Numbered from the stretch's first letter, positions 41,144 through 50,344 are shown. The stretch is 64,000 bases of DNA from an uncultured SAR116 cluster alpha proteobacterium (GCA_902539295.1 CACBIM010000001.1:186001-250000); one strand, 5' to 3'. Numbers and translations are program-made. Notes: generated by a model not told the origin, from the letters alone.

Positions 41144-42019
41144 TTATTTATTTTTTACTTTTTTCTGCTGTCCAAAGAAAGATGCCTCTTTTGGAAACTC
41201 AGGAAGCTCTAAAGTAAAAGAGGATGAACGGACAAGACCAGTTCGTTTACCTCTAACAATTTCACCTTCAAACTTATTAGGAAGAGGGTTTTTGTCCAAA
41301 GGCATAGCATCCTCTGCAACATAAGTAATAATAAATAAATTTCTATTTTTATTAGTTGAATTGGGCAACGAACCATGAAGAAGTCTTGAATGCATTAAAC
41401 ATGCATCTCCAGCTTTACCAGTACATTTTACAGAAAAATTTCTATATTTATTCTCAATTGCCTTATCGACTGCACCAGTAAATACTCCATCCTGCCATAA
41501 ACTATAAATTTCCCCTTTATGGCTTTTGGGGACAACTTCCAAAGGACCATTTTCAAATGTAACATCATCCAGAAAAAATAAAACCGTCATAATGTCGTCA
41601 TTTGAATGCGGTTCAAACGGAAAATCCTGATGATATTTAACCGCTGTTCCAGAACCAGGCAATTTAAGATTTATTTTAGTCGCAAGTAATTTTACATTAG
41701 GTGAAAAAATTTGAGTTATTAAATCTAATGCGAGGTTATCTCTTGTAAATGAAAGAAAAGTTTCAGAAATTTCAATAGGAGAGGCTATTCTTCTTAGTGC
41801 AGGGTTGTCTTTTGAATGAGTGTTAAGCTCAAGGTCAAAACGAGGTCTGCCATCAATTGTCACGCCAAAATTTTTATTATGACTTTTCGAATCCTTTATC
41901 CAGGCTCTGACTTCACTATTCATAATTTCTAAAGTTTTGTGATCGACAGCATTTTTAAATAAAACGTATCCGTTTTCATTAAAAAATTGTCTATAATCCT
42001 CAAAATCTTGTTTTTCCAT
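41144..42019 (-). CDS. Phytanoyl-CoA dioxygenase-family Fe(II)/2-oxoglutarate oxygenase
   Basis: This is a 291-aa non-haem iron oxygenase. The facial triad is visible: His130 and Asp132 in K-Y-H-Q-D-F and His215 in L-L-H-G-S-L-P-N, with a 2-oxoglutarate-binding Arg at about 226. PhyH-family enzymes hydroxylate acyl-CoAs, ectoine, amino acids and quaternary amines. Hydroxylation next to nitrogen leads to dealkylation, which would fit the neighbours. The gene is transcribed with the flavoprotein upstream (14-base gap). Confidence 0.88.
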   Translation of the reverse strand: MEKQDFEDYRQFFNENGYVLFKNAVDHKTLEIMNSEVRAWIKDSKSHNKNFGVTIDGRPRFDLELNTHSKDNPALRRIASPIEISETFLSFTRDNLALDLITQIFSPNVKLLATKINLKLPGSGTAVKYHQDFPFEPHSNDDIMTVLFFLDDVTFENGPLEVVPKSHKGEIYSLWQDGVFTGAVDKAIENKYRNFSVKCTGKAGDACLMHSRLLHGSLPNSTNKNRNLFIITYVAEDAMPLDKNPLPNKFEGEIVRGKRTGLVRSSSFTLELPEFPKEASFFGQQKKVKNK

Positions 42020-42033
42020 TATTCAGCAAAACC

Positions 42034-44076
42034 CTAATTAAATTCAAATCTCTCAATCTGATCTCTCAAGAAAAAACCATCCTTATCCCCTTCTATTATA
42101 GAACGAGCAACAGTATGACCAGACAACACCGCAGCTTGTATCATGCCCGGAGCAACACAATCACCTGTTGAAAAAATATTTTTATTATTCATTTTTTCTT
42201 TTGCCTGATTGTACAACTCATCATTCTGTAACCGAGCACCCACAAAAATAATATTCTCAGTATTAAAATCTTCTATATCTCTGGAGAGAGTATTGATAAA
42301 TTTACCATTCAAATTTAATTTACAGTTCACTTTAAATTGAATATTTAAGCTATTTAATTTATTAATTATTTTATCCTGTTCTAAAGTCAGGCCTGTCCAG
42401 GTGGCAACAGAGGCTAACGGCGTAGCATACGTCACTTTATATCCATCCAAAGCAAGCTTTTCGGCTATTACGCTCGCCATATAAAAATGGTCGTCATCAT
42501 AAACAATTACAGGGGCTCTTGATTTAATCTCCAAGTTATTTTCAAAAATATCATCTGGTGTATAAAGATTGAAATGATCCAATGAAAAAGAATGAGGATT
42601 GGAAGAACCGACACCGTCTCTTCTCCAATATGAGCCTGTTGCAAATATAATGTTGTCTGCTTCAAAGTTTTTGATATCTGAAGAACTTAAGCGGCTTGAA
42701 TAATAAATCTCAGAATTAGAGTTTTGATTAATTTCATTCATTCTGTAGTCCCTTACTCTAATCCATTCACCCAAGCCTGGGAGACTAGCTTCTTTGACAA
42801 TTCTACCACCTGACTCTTTTTCAGCTTCCGCTATTGTTACTTTATGTCCTGCCTTAAGTAATACCCGCGCGCATTCTAAACCTGATGGACCAGATCCAAT
42901 AATCAAGAAGCTATCCTGAGTTTTTTTTGTTTTTGATACTATTTCAGGATGCCATTTCCTTCGCCATTCCTCTGATATTGTAGGGTTCTGCGTGCATCTA
43001 ATTGGCAAACCATACCCATCCATAGAAACGCAAATATTACAGCCTATACATTCGCGAATAAGATCAATTTTGTTTTCATATATTTTTTTTGGTAAGAATG
43101 GATCTGCAATTGAAGGCCTGGCGCCACCAATAAAATCAAGTTTATTTTTCTTGATCAATGAGGCCATAGTGTCTGGTGAAGTAAATCTTCCAACTCCAAC
43201 AACTGGCTTTGAAGTAATGTTTTTTACAAAGTCAGTGAATTCAAGCTGAAAGCCTTCTTTTGAAAATCTTGATGTAGAACTATCCATTGGCCATCCAGAG
43301 ATATTTACATCCCATAAATCAGGCAGTTCAGCTAAAGCTTCAATGACATCCCTGCCTTCCCCGTCATGACGTATACCAATTGACTTTTCGGGTTCTGAGA
43401 CACTGAACCTTAGAGCAATAGCTTGTTTTCCTTCAACTATCTCAAGCGCGTCTTCTAAAACCTCTCTTAGTAATCGCAACCGATTTGAAAAAGATCCTCC
43501 ATACTCGTCAGATCGCTGGTTTGTTCGAATAGACAGAAAATGGCTTAGTATTGATAAATCATGCGCTGCGTAAACATAAATTATATCGTATCCAGCTTTT
43601 ACAGATCTTTTCACAGCATTTTTATGTTTTTCCCTGAAAATCTTTATGTCCGAGAGGTCCATCATCTTTGACTGCACTGGAACTTCAGGTTTCAGAATGG
43701 GTAATGCGCTAGGACCAATAACAGGCGAACCAGATAAAATATTACGTGCACGCATGCCTCCATGTCCTAATTCAATTGCTGACAGACTTCCATGCTTTTT
43801 TATCTGTTCAACACCCTTAGCGTGTCTTAAAATGTCTGTATCATCCCAAATTCGTTCCATAGGATGATTAGCAAAGTCAGAATCTGGTGAAATTTCTGTA
43901 ATCTGAACTGCGACTGTTCCCCAACCACCTTCAGCTTTCATCGCCCTTATTGCAATAGCACCACTTGGCTGGTTCCATGCGTATCCAGTAGCATGAGGAA
44001 CAGCAAAAAATCTGTTTGGTGCGGTAACAGGACCAATTTTGACTTCATCAAATAAAATTTTATATCTGTCGAGCAT
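42034..44076 (-). CDS. Trimethylamine dehydrogenase-like iron-sulfur flavoprotein
   Basis: This 680-aa protein has an old-yellow-enzyme TIM barrel (about 1-340), a [4Fe-4S] site (Cys341, 344, 347, 359) and a C-terminal FAD/NAD(P)-type domain from about 385 with G-S-G-P-S-G-L-E. Similarity to trimethylamine/dimethylamine dehydrogenase runs end to end (for example A-R-P-S-I-A-D-P-F-L-P). At the site of the cysteinyl-FMN Cys (P-H-C in trimethylamine dehydrogenase) it has Ala29. So FMN is probably not covalently bound, and the substrate may be another N-methyl amine or an enone. N-methylproline demethylase and dienoyl-CoA reductase are related options. Start and upstream stop overlap by one base (TAATG type). 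Confidence 0.87.
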   Translation of the reverse strand: MLDRYKILFDEVKIGPVTAPNRFFAVPHATGYAWNQPSGAIAIRAMKAEGGWGTVAVQITEISPDSDFANHPMERIWDDTDILRHAKGVEQIKKHGSLSAIELGHGGMRARNILSGSPVIGPSALPILKPEVPVQSKMMDLSDIKIFREKHKNAVKRSVKAGYDIIYVYAAHDLSILSHFLSIRTNQRSDEYGGSFSNRLRLLREVLEDALEIVEGKQAIALRFSVSEPEKSIGIRHDGEGRDVIEALAELPDLWDVNISGWPMDSSTSRFSKEGFQLEFTDFVKNITSKPVVGVGRFTSPDTMASLIKKNKLDFIGGARPSIADPFLPKKIYENKIDLIRECIGCNICVSMDGYGLPIRCTQNPTISEEWRRKWHPEIVSKTKKTQDSFLIIGSGPSGLECARVLLKAGHKVTIAEAEKESGGRIVKEASLPGLGEWIRVRDYRMNEINQNSNSEIYYSSRLSSSDIKNFEADNIIFATGSYWRRDGVGSSNPHSFSLDHFNLYTPDDIFENNLEIKSRAPVIVYDDDHFYMASVIAEKLALDGYKVTYATPLASVATWTGLTLEQDKIINKLNSLNIQFKVNCKLNLNGKFINTLSRDIEDFNTENIIFVGARLQNDELYNQAKEKMNNKNIFSTGDCVAPGMIQAAVLSGHTVARSIIEGDKDGFFLRDQIERFEFN

Positions 44077-45317
44077 TATTTAGACACAATTCCCTTTTCT
44101 ATCCAGTCGTCTAAGATTTCAAGAGCCTTATCAGCAAAGGCCTGATCATTAATATGAGCATTAATCTCGTGATATATAACATTGTTTTTATTTATTATTC
44201 TTACCTCATCTAAAAAAGATTCAAGTCCATCGGGGTCGTAGGCAGGTTCACCTGGCTTGTCCCATTCCTCAATGCCTAAATTTGGCATAATAAAGGAAAC
44301 TTGGGCGCTAGATTGCTCCATTCTTTTAAATATTTCTCTCGCTGTTTCCCTTCTCTCTTCATTATTTAAGGCAGAACACTTTATTAATCGATTATGTGCA
44401 TGAAAAGGCCTGTCTTGATATTTATCTGGAATGTCCTGCCATCCTGCAAAGTCTATTAAATCAATGCAACCTGGTGCAACTATTTGGGGTGTCTTTGACC
44501 TACCAGCGTTGAGCATGCGGTCATTACCAGCATTGACAACAGATCCTGCAAGCAAATTTCCTATCTCGCAGAGTGCAAAATCCATTACACAGGCAAAACC
44601 ACCTTCTCCAGCAATTCTTTCAAAGGCCATGCCGCCCATACCTGTTGCATGAAATATTGCCACTTCAAAACCCCTTTTCTCTAGTTCAGGCTTTAAAAGT
44701 TTCATATATAACAAAGCGGAAGAACCAAGTGAAGTCATGCCAATAACAGGTTTGTCATATTTTTGAATTTCAACAGCCTTTGCCGATCCTAAAACTGCCC
44801 CTGCTGCTTGACTAAGAGAAGACTTACAAACTGAATTCAATCCATATAACCCTCCTGCCCATAAAATCATTTGTATGTCTGGCGAGAGACGGTCAGGAGA
44901 GATCAAAGGTGAAAAAGATACTGTTGATACTACGTATTTGGGAAAACCAATTGGAAGCGATTGACAAACGTCAAGAGCGAGGTCTGTTCCCATAGTGCCT
45001 CCGAGTATAATCACACCATGAATTTTATTTTTATTATAGAGTTCTTTGGCTAGATAAGAAGAACCCCTAGCCATAACTTGCATTGCTGAATTCTCATCAC
45101 CGCTTTTAATTACCTCATCAATAGTAGAATTTGCTGCTTTTGCAACTTCATGCTTGGAAATGTCGCATTCTTTCTCTGGATCTCCTAAAACACTTACATC
45201 CATGGTCAAAACGTTGCCATTTTGCTTTTGAATACAATCTGATAAATAAAAAAGCTCATCATTTTTTGTATCAAAAGTTCCAATAACCAGTATTGTTTTA
45301 CTAGAATTCTCACTCAT
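44076..45317 (-). CDS. Tm-1-like ATP-binding protein (UPF0261)
   Basis: This is a two-domain protein of the UPF0261/Tm-1 family, named after a tomato virus-resistance protein. Bacterial members bind nucleotide, but their reaction is unsettled. Signatures are L-V-I-G-T-F-D-T-K at the N-terminus, L-G-G-T-M-G-T-D-L-A near residue 107 and F-H-A-T-G-M-G-G in the second domain. I chose the ATG at 45317 (413 aa), preceded by GAGAGG; upstream codons give a non-conserved leader. In other bacteria this family often travels with catabolic genes, as here. Confidence 0.85.
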   Translation of the reverse strand: MSENSSKTILVIGTFDTKNDELFYLSDCIQKQNGNVLTMDVSVLGDPEKECDISKHEVAKAANSTIDEVIKSGDENSAMQVMARGSSYLAKELYNKNKIHGVIILGGTMGTDLALDVCQSLPIGFPKYVVSTVSFSPLISPDRLSPDIQMILWAGGLYGLNSVCKSSLSQAAGAVLGSAKAVEIQKYDKPVIGMTSLGSSALLYMKLLKPELEKRGFEVAIFHATGMGGMAFERIAGEGGFACVMDFALCEIGNLLAGSVVNAGNDRMLNAGRSKTPQIVAPGCIDLIDFAGWQDIPDKYQDRPFHAHNRLIKCSALNNEERRETAREIFKRMEQSSAQVSFIMPNLGIEEWDKPGEPAYDPDGLESFLDEVRIINKNNVIYHEINAHINDQAFADKALEILDDWIEKGIVSK

Positions 45318-45407
45318 ATAAAAGCCTCTCAAAAAATTCGATTTACAAATACTAAAAAGCACTCATTATTGATTAAAACACTTTAACGAAAAGATTAAAA
45401 CAGCAAA
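45318..45407. promoter_or_regulatory. Divergent promoter region, Tm-1-like / creatininase-like genes
   Basis: These 90 AT-rich bases separate two divergent catabolic genes and should hold both promoters. No dyad operator or regulator gene is obvious nearby. Confidence 0.35.
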
Positions 45408-46157
45408 ATGCGATTAGAACAAACAGGCTGGATGGAAGTCGGTGACAAGCTTAAAAACCCTCAGGGAATAATTATGGCAACAGGCTCAACAGAGCAACAC
45501 GGTCCAATCGGCTTAATAGGGACTGATACGATTTGCTCTGAGACTATAGCGTCAGATGTAGCTTCAAAGGCAAATATGTACCTCGCACCTTCGATAGGCT
45601 TTGCACCTGCTGAATTTAACATGAAATTCCCAGGGACAATATCAATATCGGCACAAACATTTAAATCACTTTTAAGAGAGGTAACATCCTCTTTACTCAA
45701 GCATGGATTTAAATACGTACTTATTGTGAACGGACACGGAGCCAATATCGATCCAATAAAGGATGTTATGATCGATTTTAACAACAAACTATTTTTTAAA
45801 AGCTGGTGGGATTTTCCAACAGTCGATAACATTAGAAATAAAGAATTTGGAGACTGGGAGGGAATGCATGCAACTCCATCTGAAATATCAATAACACAAA
45901 TAAATCATAGAGTTATTGAAAATACTAAATTTAAAAAAATAGCTGAAAATCCACCTCAAAAATTAACAAAGGACTTCATTATTGCTCATTCGGGGGATAA
46001 ACACGGCACTGCTGAAGAACATCATAGAGCTTTTCCAGATGGGCGCGTTGGATCACACTCAGCAATGGCAAATCCCGAAATAGGAAAGAAAATTGTAAAT
46101 GCTTCTGTTGAAGGTTTTTTAGAAGAAATTGAAAGACTTAACTCAACTCTTTTATAA
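45408..46157 (+). CDS. Creatininase-family amidohydrolase
   Basis: This 249-aa metal hydrolase belongs to the creatininase fold family (creatininase, ArfB, MftE). Metal ligands are visible: Glu29 and His31 in G-S-T-E-Q-H-G-P, Asp40 in G-T-D-T, His110 in V-N-G-H-G-A-N and a Glu in H-A-T-P-S-E-I-S. Members hydrolyse cyclic amides, formamides or peptides, so creatinine itself is only one option. The 3' end overlaps the convergent Rieske gene by 20 bases. Confidence 0.88.
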   Translation: MRLEQTGWMEVGDKLKNPQGIIMATGSTEQHGPIGLIGTDTICSETIASDVASKANMYLAPSIGFAPAEFNMKFPGTISISAQTFKSLLREVTSSLLKHGFKYVLIVNGHGANIDPIKDVMIDFNNKLFFKSWWDFPTVDNIRNKEFGDWEGMHATPSEISITQINHRVIENTKFKKIAENPPQKLTKDFIIAHSGDKHGTAEEHHRAFPDGRVGSHSAMANPEIGKKIVNASVEGFLEEIERLNSTLL

Positions 46158-47463
46158 ACTCACGACTGCTTTCCTCAGCTTTTTTCCTTCTCATCTCTGG
46201 GCTTAACTGGCTATTTTCTTTAACATTTTTGATCAAGTTTCGGCTGAATTTTCGCTGGTCGACGTCATTTAATTTAGCTTTAATCACTGTATCCTGCGTG
46301 TAAGTTGAAATATGGCCAAATTCATTTTTCTGAGGATGAATGATTTCGCCGCCTTCTGCAAGATTACGGACATGCTTCCTTACTAGATTTCTTAATTTGG
46401 CAACGCCTGTATCAGATGATGCTAAATTCTCCATTTTATGGACAGCAATTGGCCTTTGCGATACTTGCGCTTCATAGTCACCAGGCTGTCTCTGACTATC
46501 TTCATATGACCTTTCATTTTTGGTTTGACCAATAAAGTCAATTTTTTCAACACCAACTGAAGATGCATCACCCTGTTCTCGAGGATCAAGCTCTTTTGAA
46601 AAGTAACGCCATCCAATTGTCTTGGTGTTAGTATTATCTAAGGGCACCATCCACCTAAGCATTGAAGTCCTCTGGAAGAATTTTTCACTTTCCGCTTCTT
46701 CCCATATGGCTCCTGTCTGATTGCCATTCGGCAGAATTGATTCAGTTGTACGTGTCCAAATATGTCCGTCTACCTGGCGTGTTTGAATATTGATCATACC
46801 TAAAGGCGTATCATCGTATTCAATAATTTGGTCAACACCAGAAGCAACTCCAAATTGAACACCGCTTGATCGTGCATGAAGATGCACAACATGGATTGGA
46901 TCCTGTGTGTTTTCATAGACTTGCATCCAATTACAAGGCGTCTCTATTGTAAAAGGTATTTTTTTAACTGTTTTATCCAATTGAGTATCATAAATCGGAA
47001 ATTCAGGTGTATGCTCTGGAGGCCCTAAATAGGCAAATATAATACCTTCCTGTTCGTGTGTCTGGTATGCGCCCTGCTTTACTCTTTTATGGACAGGGCT
47101 TTTACACGGCTCAGAACCAGCTTTTATAAGTGTTCCGTCAATATCGTATTGCCAGCCATGATAGCTGCATATTAGACCGCAATCGGCAATTATACCGTAC
47201 TCTAATGAAGCACCTCTATGAGCACAATGCTTGTGTAAAAGTCCAATTTGACCTGATTTATCCCTGAAGAGTACAAGTTCCTCACCAAGGACTTTAATTA
47301 ATTTAGGAAGTTCTCCAAGCTCCTCTGATAAAAGAACAGGATGCCAGTAACGTCTTAGTAATTCACCACAAGGTGTGCCTTTTTCAACAAAAGTAATTTC
47401 TTCGTCAAGATCACTTAAATCTGTAACTGTATTATACCCATCAAATTTATATTTTTTTAACAT
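46138..47463 (-). CDS. Rieske-type ring-hydroxylating/N-demethylating oxygenase
   Basis: The 441-aa oxygenase has a Rieske [2Fe-2S] domain (Cys80-x-His82, Cys99-x2-His102) and a mononuclear iron site, D-P-I-H-V-V-H-L-H, at 188-196 (His191, His196). Length and layout match the phthalate 4,5-dioxygenase group, which includes O- and N-demethylases. I chose the ATG at 47463, which follows AGAGGG; an upstream start adds seven residues. No cognate reductase gene is in the window, so electrons must come from elsewhere or from the neighbouring flavoprotein. Confidence 0.88.
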   Translation of the reverse strand: MLKKYKFDGYNTVTDLSDLDEEITFVEKGTPCGELLRRYWHPVLLSEELGELPKLIKVLGEELVLFRDKSGQIGLLHKHCAHRGASLEYGIIADCGLICSYHGWQYDIDGTLIKAGSEPCKSPVHKRVKQGAYQTHEQEGIIFAYLGPPEHTPEFPIYDTQLDKTVKKIPFTIETPCNWMQVYENTQDPIHVVHLHARSSGVQFGVASGVDQIIEYDDTPLGMINIQTRQVDGHIWTRTTESILPNGNQTGAIWEEAESEKFFQRTSMLRWMVPLDNTNTKTIGWRYFSKELDPREQGDASSVGVEKIDFIGQTKNERSYEDSQRQPGDYEAQVSQRPIAVHKMENLASSDTGVAKLRNLVRKHVRNLAEGGEIIHPQKNEFGHISTYTQDTVIKAKLNDVDQRKFSRNLIKNVKENSQLSPEMRRKKAEESSREFIKELS

Positions 47464-47556
47464 TAACCCTCTAAAACATAACAAATTGTATTATTTATAA
47501 TATTTTATTATTTGTGAATTAAACAAGTAGTTTTAAAAATAATAATTATTATTTTT

Positions 47557-49398
47557 TCAAAAATTTTTTATTTCCTCTAATTCAAGCCATCTATTTTCAA
47601 AATACTCTAAATCCTCTTTTGATTTTTCTAATTTTTTTGTGATTTCAAAGAAAATATCAGGTTCATTTAAATATAAATTAGGATCAGAAAGTTTTTCATT
47701 AAAGTCATTGATATCATTTTCTAAGTTCTTGATTTTTGAAGGCAATGAATTTAATTCAAATTCAAGCTTATAAGTTAATTTTTTAATATTTTTATTTTCT
47801 CCAGATTTAGCAACAACTTTAAATTTACTACTCTTTTCTTCATTATAATTTTTTGAATTTTGAGTTAGTTTAGAATTTTTAAATGAAAGATAATCAGAAT
47901 ATCCACCAATAGTTTCCTCAACCACGCCATCACCCTCGAAAGACAAAATTTTAGTAACTGTCTGATCTAAAAAATCTCTATCATGAGAAACTAATAATAA
48001 AGTTCCTTTATAACTTATCAAAATTTCACCCAACATGTCTAAAGTTTCCATATCAAGATCATTAGTTGGCTCATCAAGGATTAAACATGACTTTGGATTT
48101 GCAAGAACCTTAGCGAGTTTAAGTCTATTTTTCTGTCCACCTGAAAGAGAGGAAACCCGCTCTAAAACTATGCTTGGATCAAACATGAAATCTTTCAGAT
48201 AACCATATACATGACGCATTTTACCTCTAACTTCTATATAATCTCCTCCGTTTGGCACCATGACATCTTTTAGAGTATCTTTTTTCTTAAGGTCGCTTCT
48301 GTTTTGATCAAAATAAGAAAACTCAATATTTTTATTAATTTTAATACTTCCTTTGTCAGCCTTTAATTCATTCAGAATAAGTCTTAAAAATGTTGTTTTA
48401 CCAGTTCCATTAGGACCAATAATACCAATCCTGTCTCCTCTTTTAATTCTAAGATTAAATCCATTTAATATACTTAGAGTTTTATTATTTTCTTTAAACT
48501 CTTTATAAACTTTAAAAAATTCAGCTATAACTTTTGAGTTTGTTTCAATATCTTTAATAGGTTCAAAAGAAATTTTTTTTGTTGCTTGGCGAAACATTGA
48601 CTCGTCAGCTTTTAGCTTCTCTCGCATTTGCTTCACTTTATTTAGCCTATTGATGTTTCTTTTAACTCTTGCCTTAACACCTCTTGAAGCCCACATAATT
48701 TCTTCAGCTACTATTTGTTTTCGTCTCTGTAATTCTCTGGCTTCTTGGTCTAAAAGAATTTCCGACCACTCATCAAAATATTTAAATCCCTTTGGACTAA
48801 CTCTGAGCTTACCCCTGTCCAGCCAAAAAACTTGATTAGTTATGTTTTCTAAAAACTTCTTGTCATGAGATATACAAAGCAATGAACCTTTATAATTATT
48901 TAAGTATTGCTCTAACCAATTAATAATATTTAAATCTAAATGATTGGTAGGTTCATCTAGTAACAAAATATCAGGCTCTTCCACTAAGGCTCTTGCAATA
49001 CCAGCACGCCTGATTTGCCCACCAGAAAGCATTTTCATTTGTTTTTTTACGTCTAAACTAAGAGCCTCTGCTATTATATCAACTTTATATTTATGAAGTT
49101 CACGCTCTTCGCCTAAAATATTACTAAAAATAAAATCAAAAACTGTTTCAAAATTATTAAACTCAAATTCTTGACCCAGGTAACCTACTGAGACACCTGG
49201 TTCTTCCCATTTATCACCTTCATCCAAATCTTTTATGCCCGATATAATATTCATTATGGTCGATTTACCAGCACCATTTTTTCCTATTAAAGCAATTCTT
49301 TTTCCTTGGTGAATATTAAGAGATAAGTTTTGAAATACAGGTATTTCTTTGTATCTAACACTTGCGTCTTTTACTGAAAATAATAATTGAGAGCTCAT
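47557..49398 (-). CDS. uup: ABC-F family ATPase (Uup-like)
   Basis: ABC-F proteins have two ATPase domains and no membrane part, and act on ribosomes or on DNA-repair intermediates. Domain 1 has Walker A G-K-N-G-A-G-K-S-T near 37 and D-E-P-T-N-H-L-D; domain 2 has G-P-N-G-T-G-K-T-T near 330, L-S-G-G-Q-K-N and D-E-P-T-N-D-L-D. A charged linker lies between them and a C-terminal coiled coil fills about 540-613, as in Uup. The start codon lies inside a 60-base repeat that is found again at 50.7 kb. Confidence 0.88.
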   Translation of the reverse strand: MSSQLLFSVKDASVRYKEIPVFQNLSLNIHQGKRIALIGKNGAGKSTIMNIISGIKDLDEGDKWEEPGVSVGYLGQEFEFNNFETVFDFIFSNILGEERELHKYKVDIIAEALSLDVKKQMKMLSGGQIRRAGIARALVEEPDILLLDEPTNHLDLNIINWLEQYLNNYKGSLLCISHDKKFLENITNQVFWLDRGKLRVSPKGFKYFDEWSEILLDQEARELQRRKQIVAEEIMWASRGVKARVKRNINRLNKVKQMREKLKADESMFRQATKKISFEPIKDIETNSKVIAEFFKVYKEFKENNKTLSILNGFNLRIKRGDRIGIIGPNGTGKTTFLRLILNELKADKGSIKINKNIEFSYFDQNRSDLKKKDTLKDVMVPNGGDYIEVRGKMRHVYGYLKDFMFDPSIVLERVSSLSGGQKNRLKLAKVLANPKSCLILDEPTNDLDMETLDMLGEILISYKGTLLLVSHDRDFLDQTVTKILSFEGDGVVEETIGGYSDYLSFKNSKLTQNSKNYNEEKSSKFKVVAKSGENKNIKKLTYKLEFELNSLPSKIKNLENDINDFNEKLSDPNLYLNEPDIFFEITKKLEKSKEDLEYFENRWLELEEIKNF

Positions 49399-49450
49399 AT
49401 AGATATTTATTTAGGGTCTATACAGGATTTTATCCAATTTTCATATAATA
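49391..49450. repeat. Direct repeat, left copy (ABC-F start / hyuB-like 3' end)
   Basis: This 60-base stretch matches 50727-50785 at about nine positions in ten, allowing small gaps. On the minus strand it encodes Y-E-N-W-I-K-S, as does the true end of the hydantoinase B gene, followed by a different stop and then the first codons of the ABC-F gene. It is therefore a second copy of the hyuB-end/ABC-F-start junction. Confidence 0.85.
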
Positions 49451-49455
49451 GATAA

Positions 49456-49566
49456 ATTATAATTAAAAATATTTTTGTACAATATCTTTTACAGCTTAAA
49501 TATCATAAAATAGACAGAGAAAAAATATTAGATATACTTGAAAAAATTAAAAGTATATTAAATTAA
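49456..49566 (+). pseudogene. Possible C-terminal gene remnant upstream of yaaA
   Basis: A 36-codon open stretch with no start codon ends at TAA 49564-49566. It would encode a basic amphipathic helix (H-K-I-D-R-E-K-I-L-D-I-L-E-K-I-K). It could be the tail of a gene truncated by the repeat at its left, or chance in AT-rich DNA. I do not recognise a family. Confidence 0.3.
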
Positions 49567-49582
49567 TATATAGGAAATTTAA

Positions 49583-50332
49583 ATGTTAGTAGTTATTTCA
49601 CCTGCAAAAAAAATTAACAGTACTTTATCCATTGATTCAGTTCCTACAAAACCAATTTTTTTAAAAAATGCAACTGAATTAGCTTTGGTTGCGAAAAGCT
49701 TAACATTAAATGAATTAAAAAACTTAATGGGATTAAGTGATAATTTAGCTGAATTAAATTCAGCGAGATTTGCTTCTTTTGGAAAACAAAGATCTTTACC
49801 AGCAGCTTTTACTTTTGCTGGTGACACTTATAAAGGACTAAATGTAAATACATTAAGAAAATCAGACATAGAATGGGCACAAAATCACTTAAGGATAATT
49901 TCTGGGTTATATGGATTATTAAGACCCTTGGATAATATTGAACCATATAGATTAGAAATGGGAAGTAAATTAAAAACAGAACAAGGGAATAATCTTTATG
50001 AATACTGGAATAAAAAAATTGCATTAGCGATAAATGAACTTTCTGATGAAACTAATTCTAAAATACTTGTAAACTGTGCTTCTCAAGAATATTTTCATGC
50101 AGTGGATATGGCTTCCTTAAAACCAAAAGTTATTACTCCTGTTTTTATGGAAAACAAGAATGGAGAAAATAAAATAATAAGTTTCTATGCTAAAAAAGCT
50201 CGTGGACTTATGGCACGTTATATAATTGAAAAAAGAGTTAGAAAAATTGATGATCTCAAAAAATTTAATTTTGAAAACTATAAATATCGAAGAGAGCTAT
50301 CTACTGAAAAAAACCTTATTTTTTTAAGATAA
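49583..50332 (+). CDS. yaaA: Peroxide stress protein YaaA (DUF328)
   Basis: YaaA lowers free intracellular iron and DNA damage under peroxide stress in E. coli, and binds DNA in vitro. The 249-aa protein has M-L-V-V-I-S-P-A-K-K at the N-terminus, R-I-I-S-G-L-Y-G-L-L-R-P-L-D near 104, N-C-A-S-Q-E-Y near 163 and the ending E-L-S-T-E-K-N-L-I-F-L-R, all diagnostic. It is the only plus-strand gene between the ABC-F gene and 59.4 kb. It is enclosed with a prophage fossil by the 60-base direct repeat. Confidence 0.95.
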   Translation: MLVVISPAKKINSTLSIDSVPTKPIFLKNATELALVAKSLTLNELKNLMGLSDNLAELNSARFASFGKQRSLPAAFTFAGDTYKGLNVNTLRKSDIEWAQNHLRIISGLYGLLRPLDNIEPYRLEMGSKLKTEQGNNLYEYWNKKIALAINELSDETNSKILVNCASQEYFHAVDMASLKPKVITPVFMENKNGENKIISFYAKKARGLMARYIIEKRVRKIDDLKKFNFENYKYRRELSTEKNLIFLR

Positions 50333-50344
50333 AAACCAAAAAAA

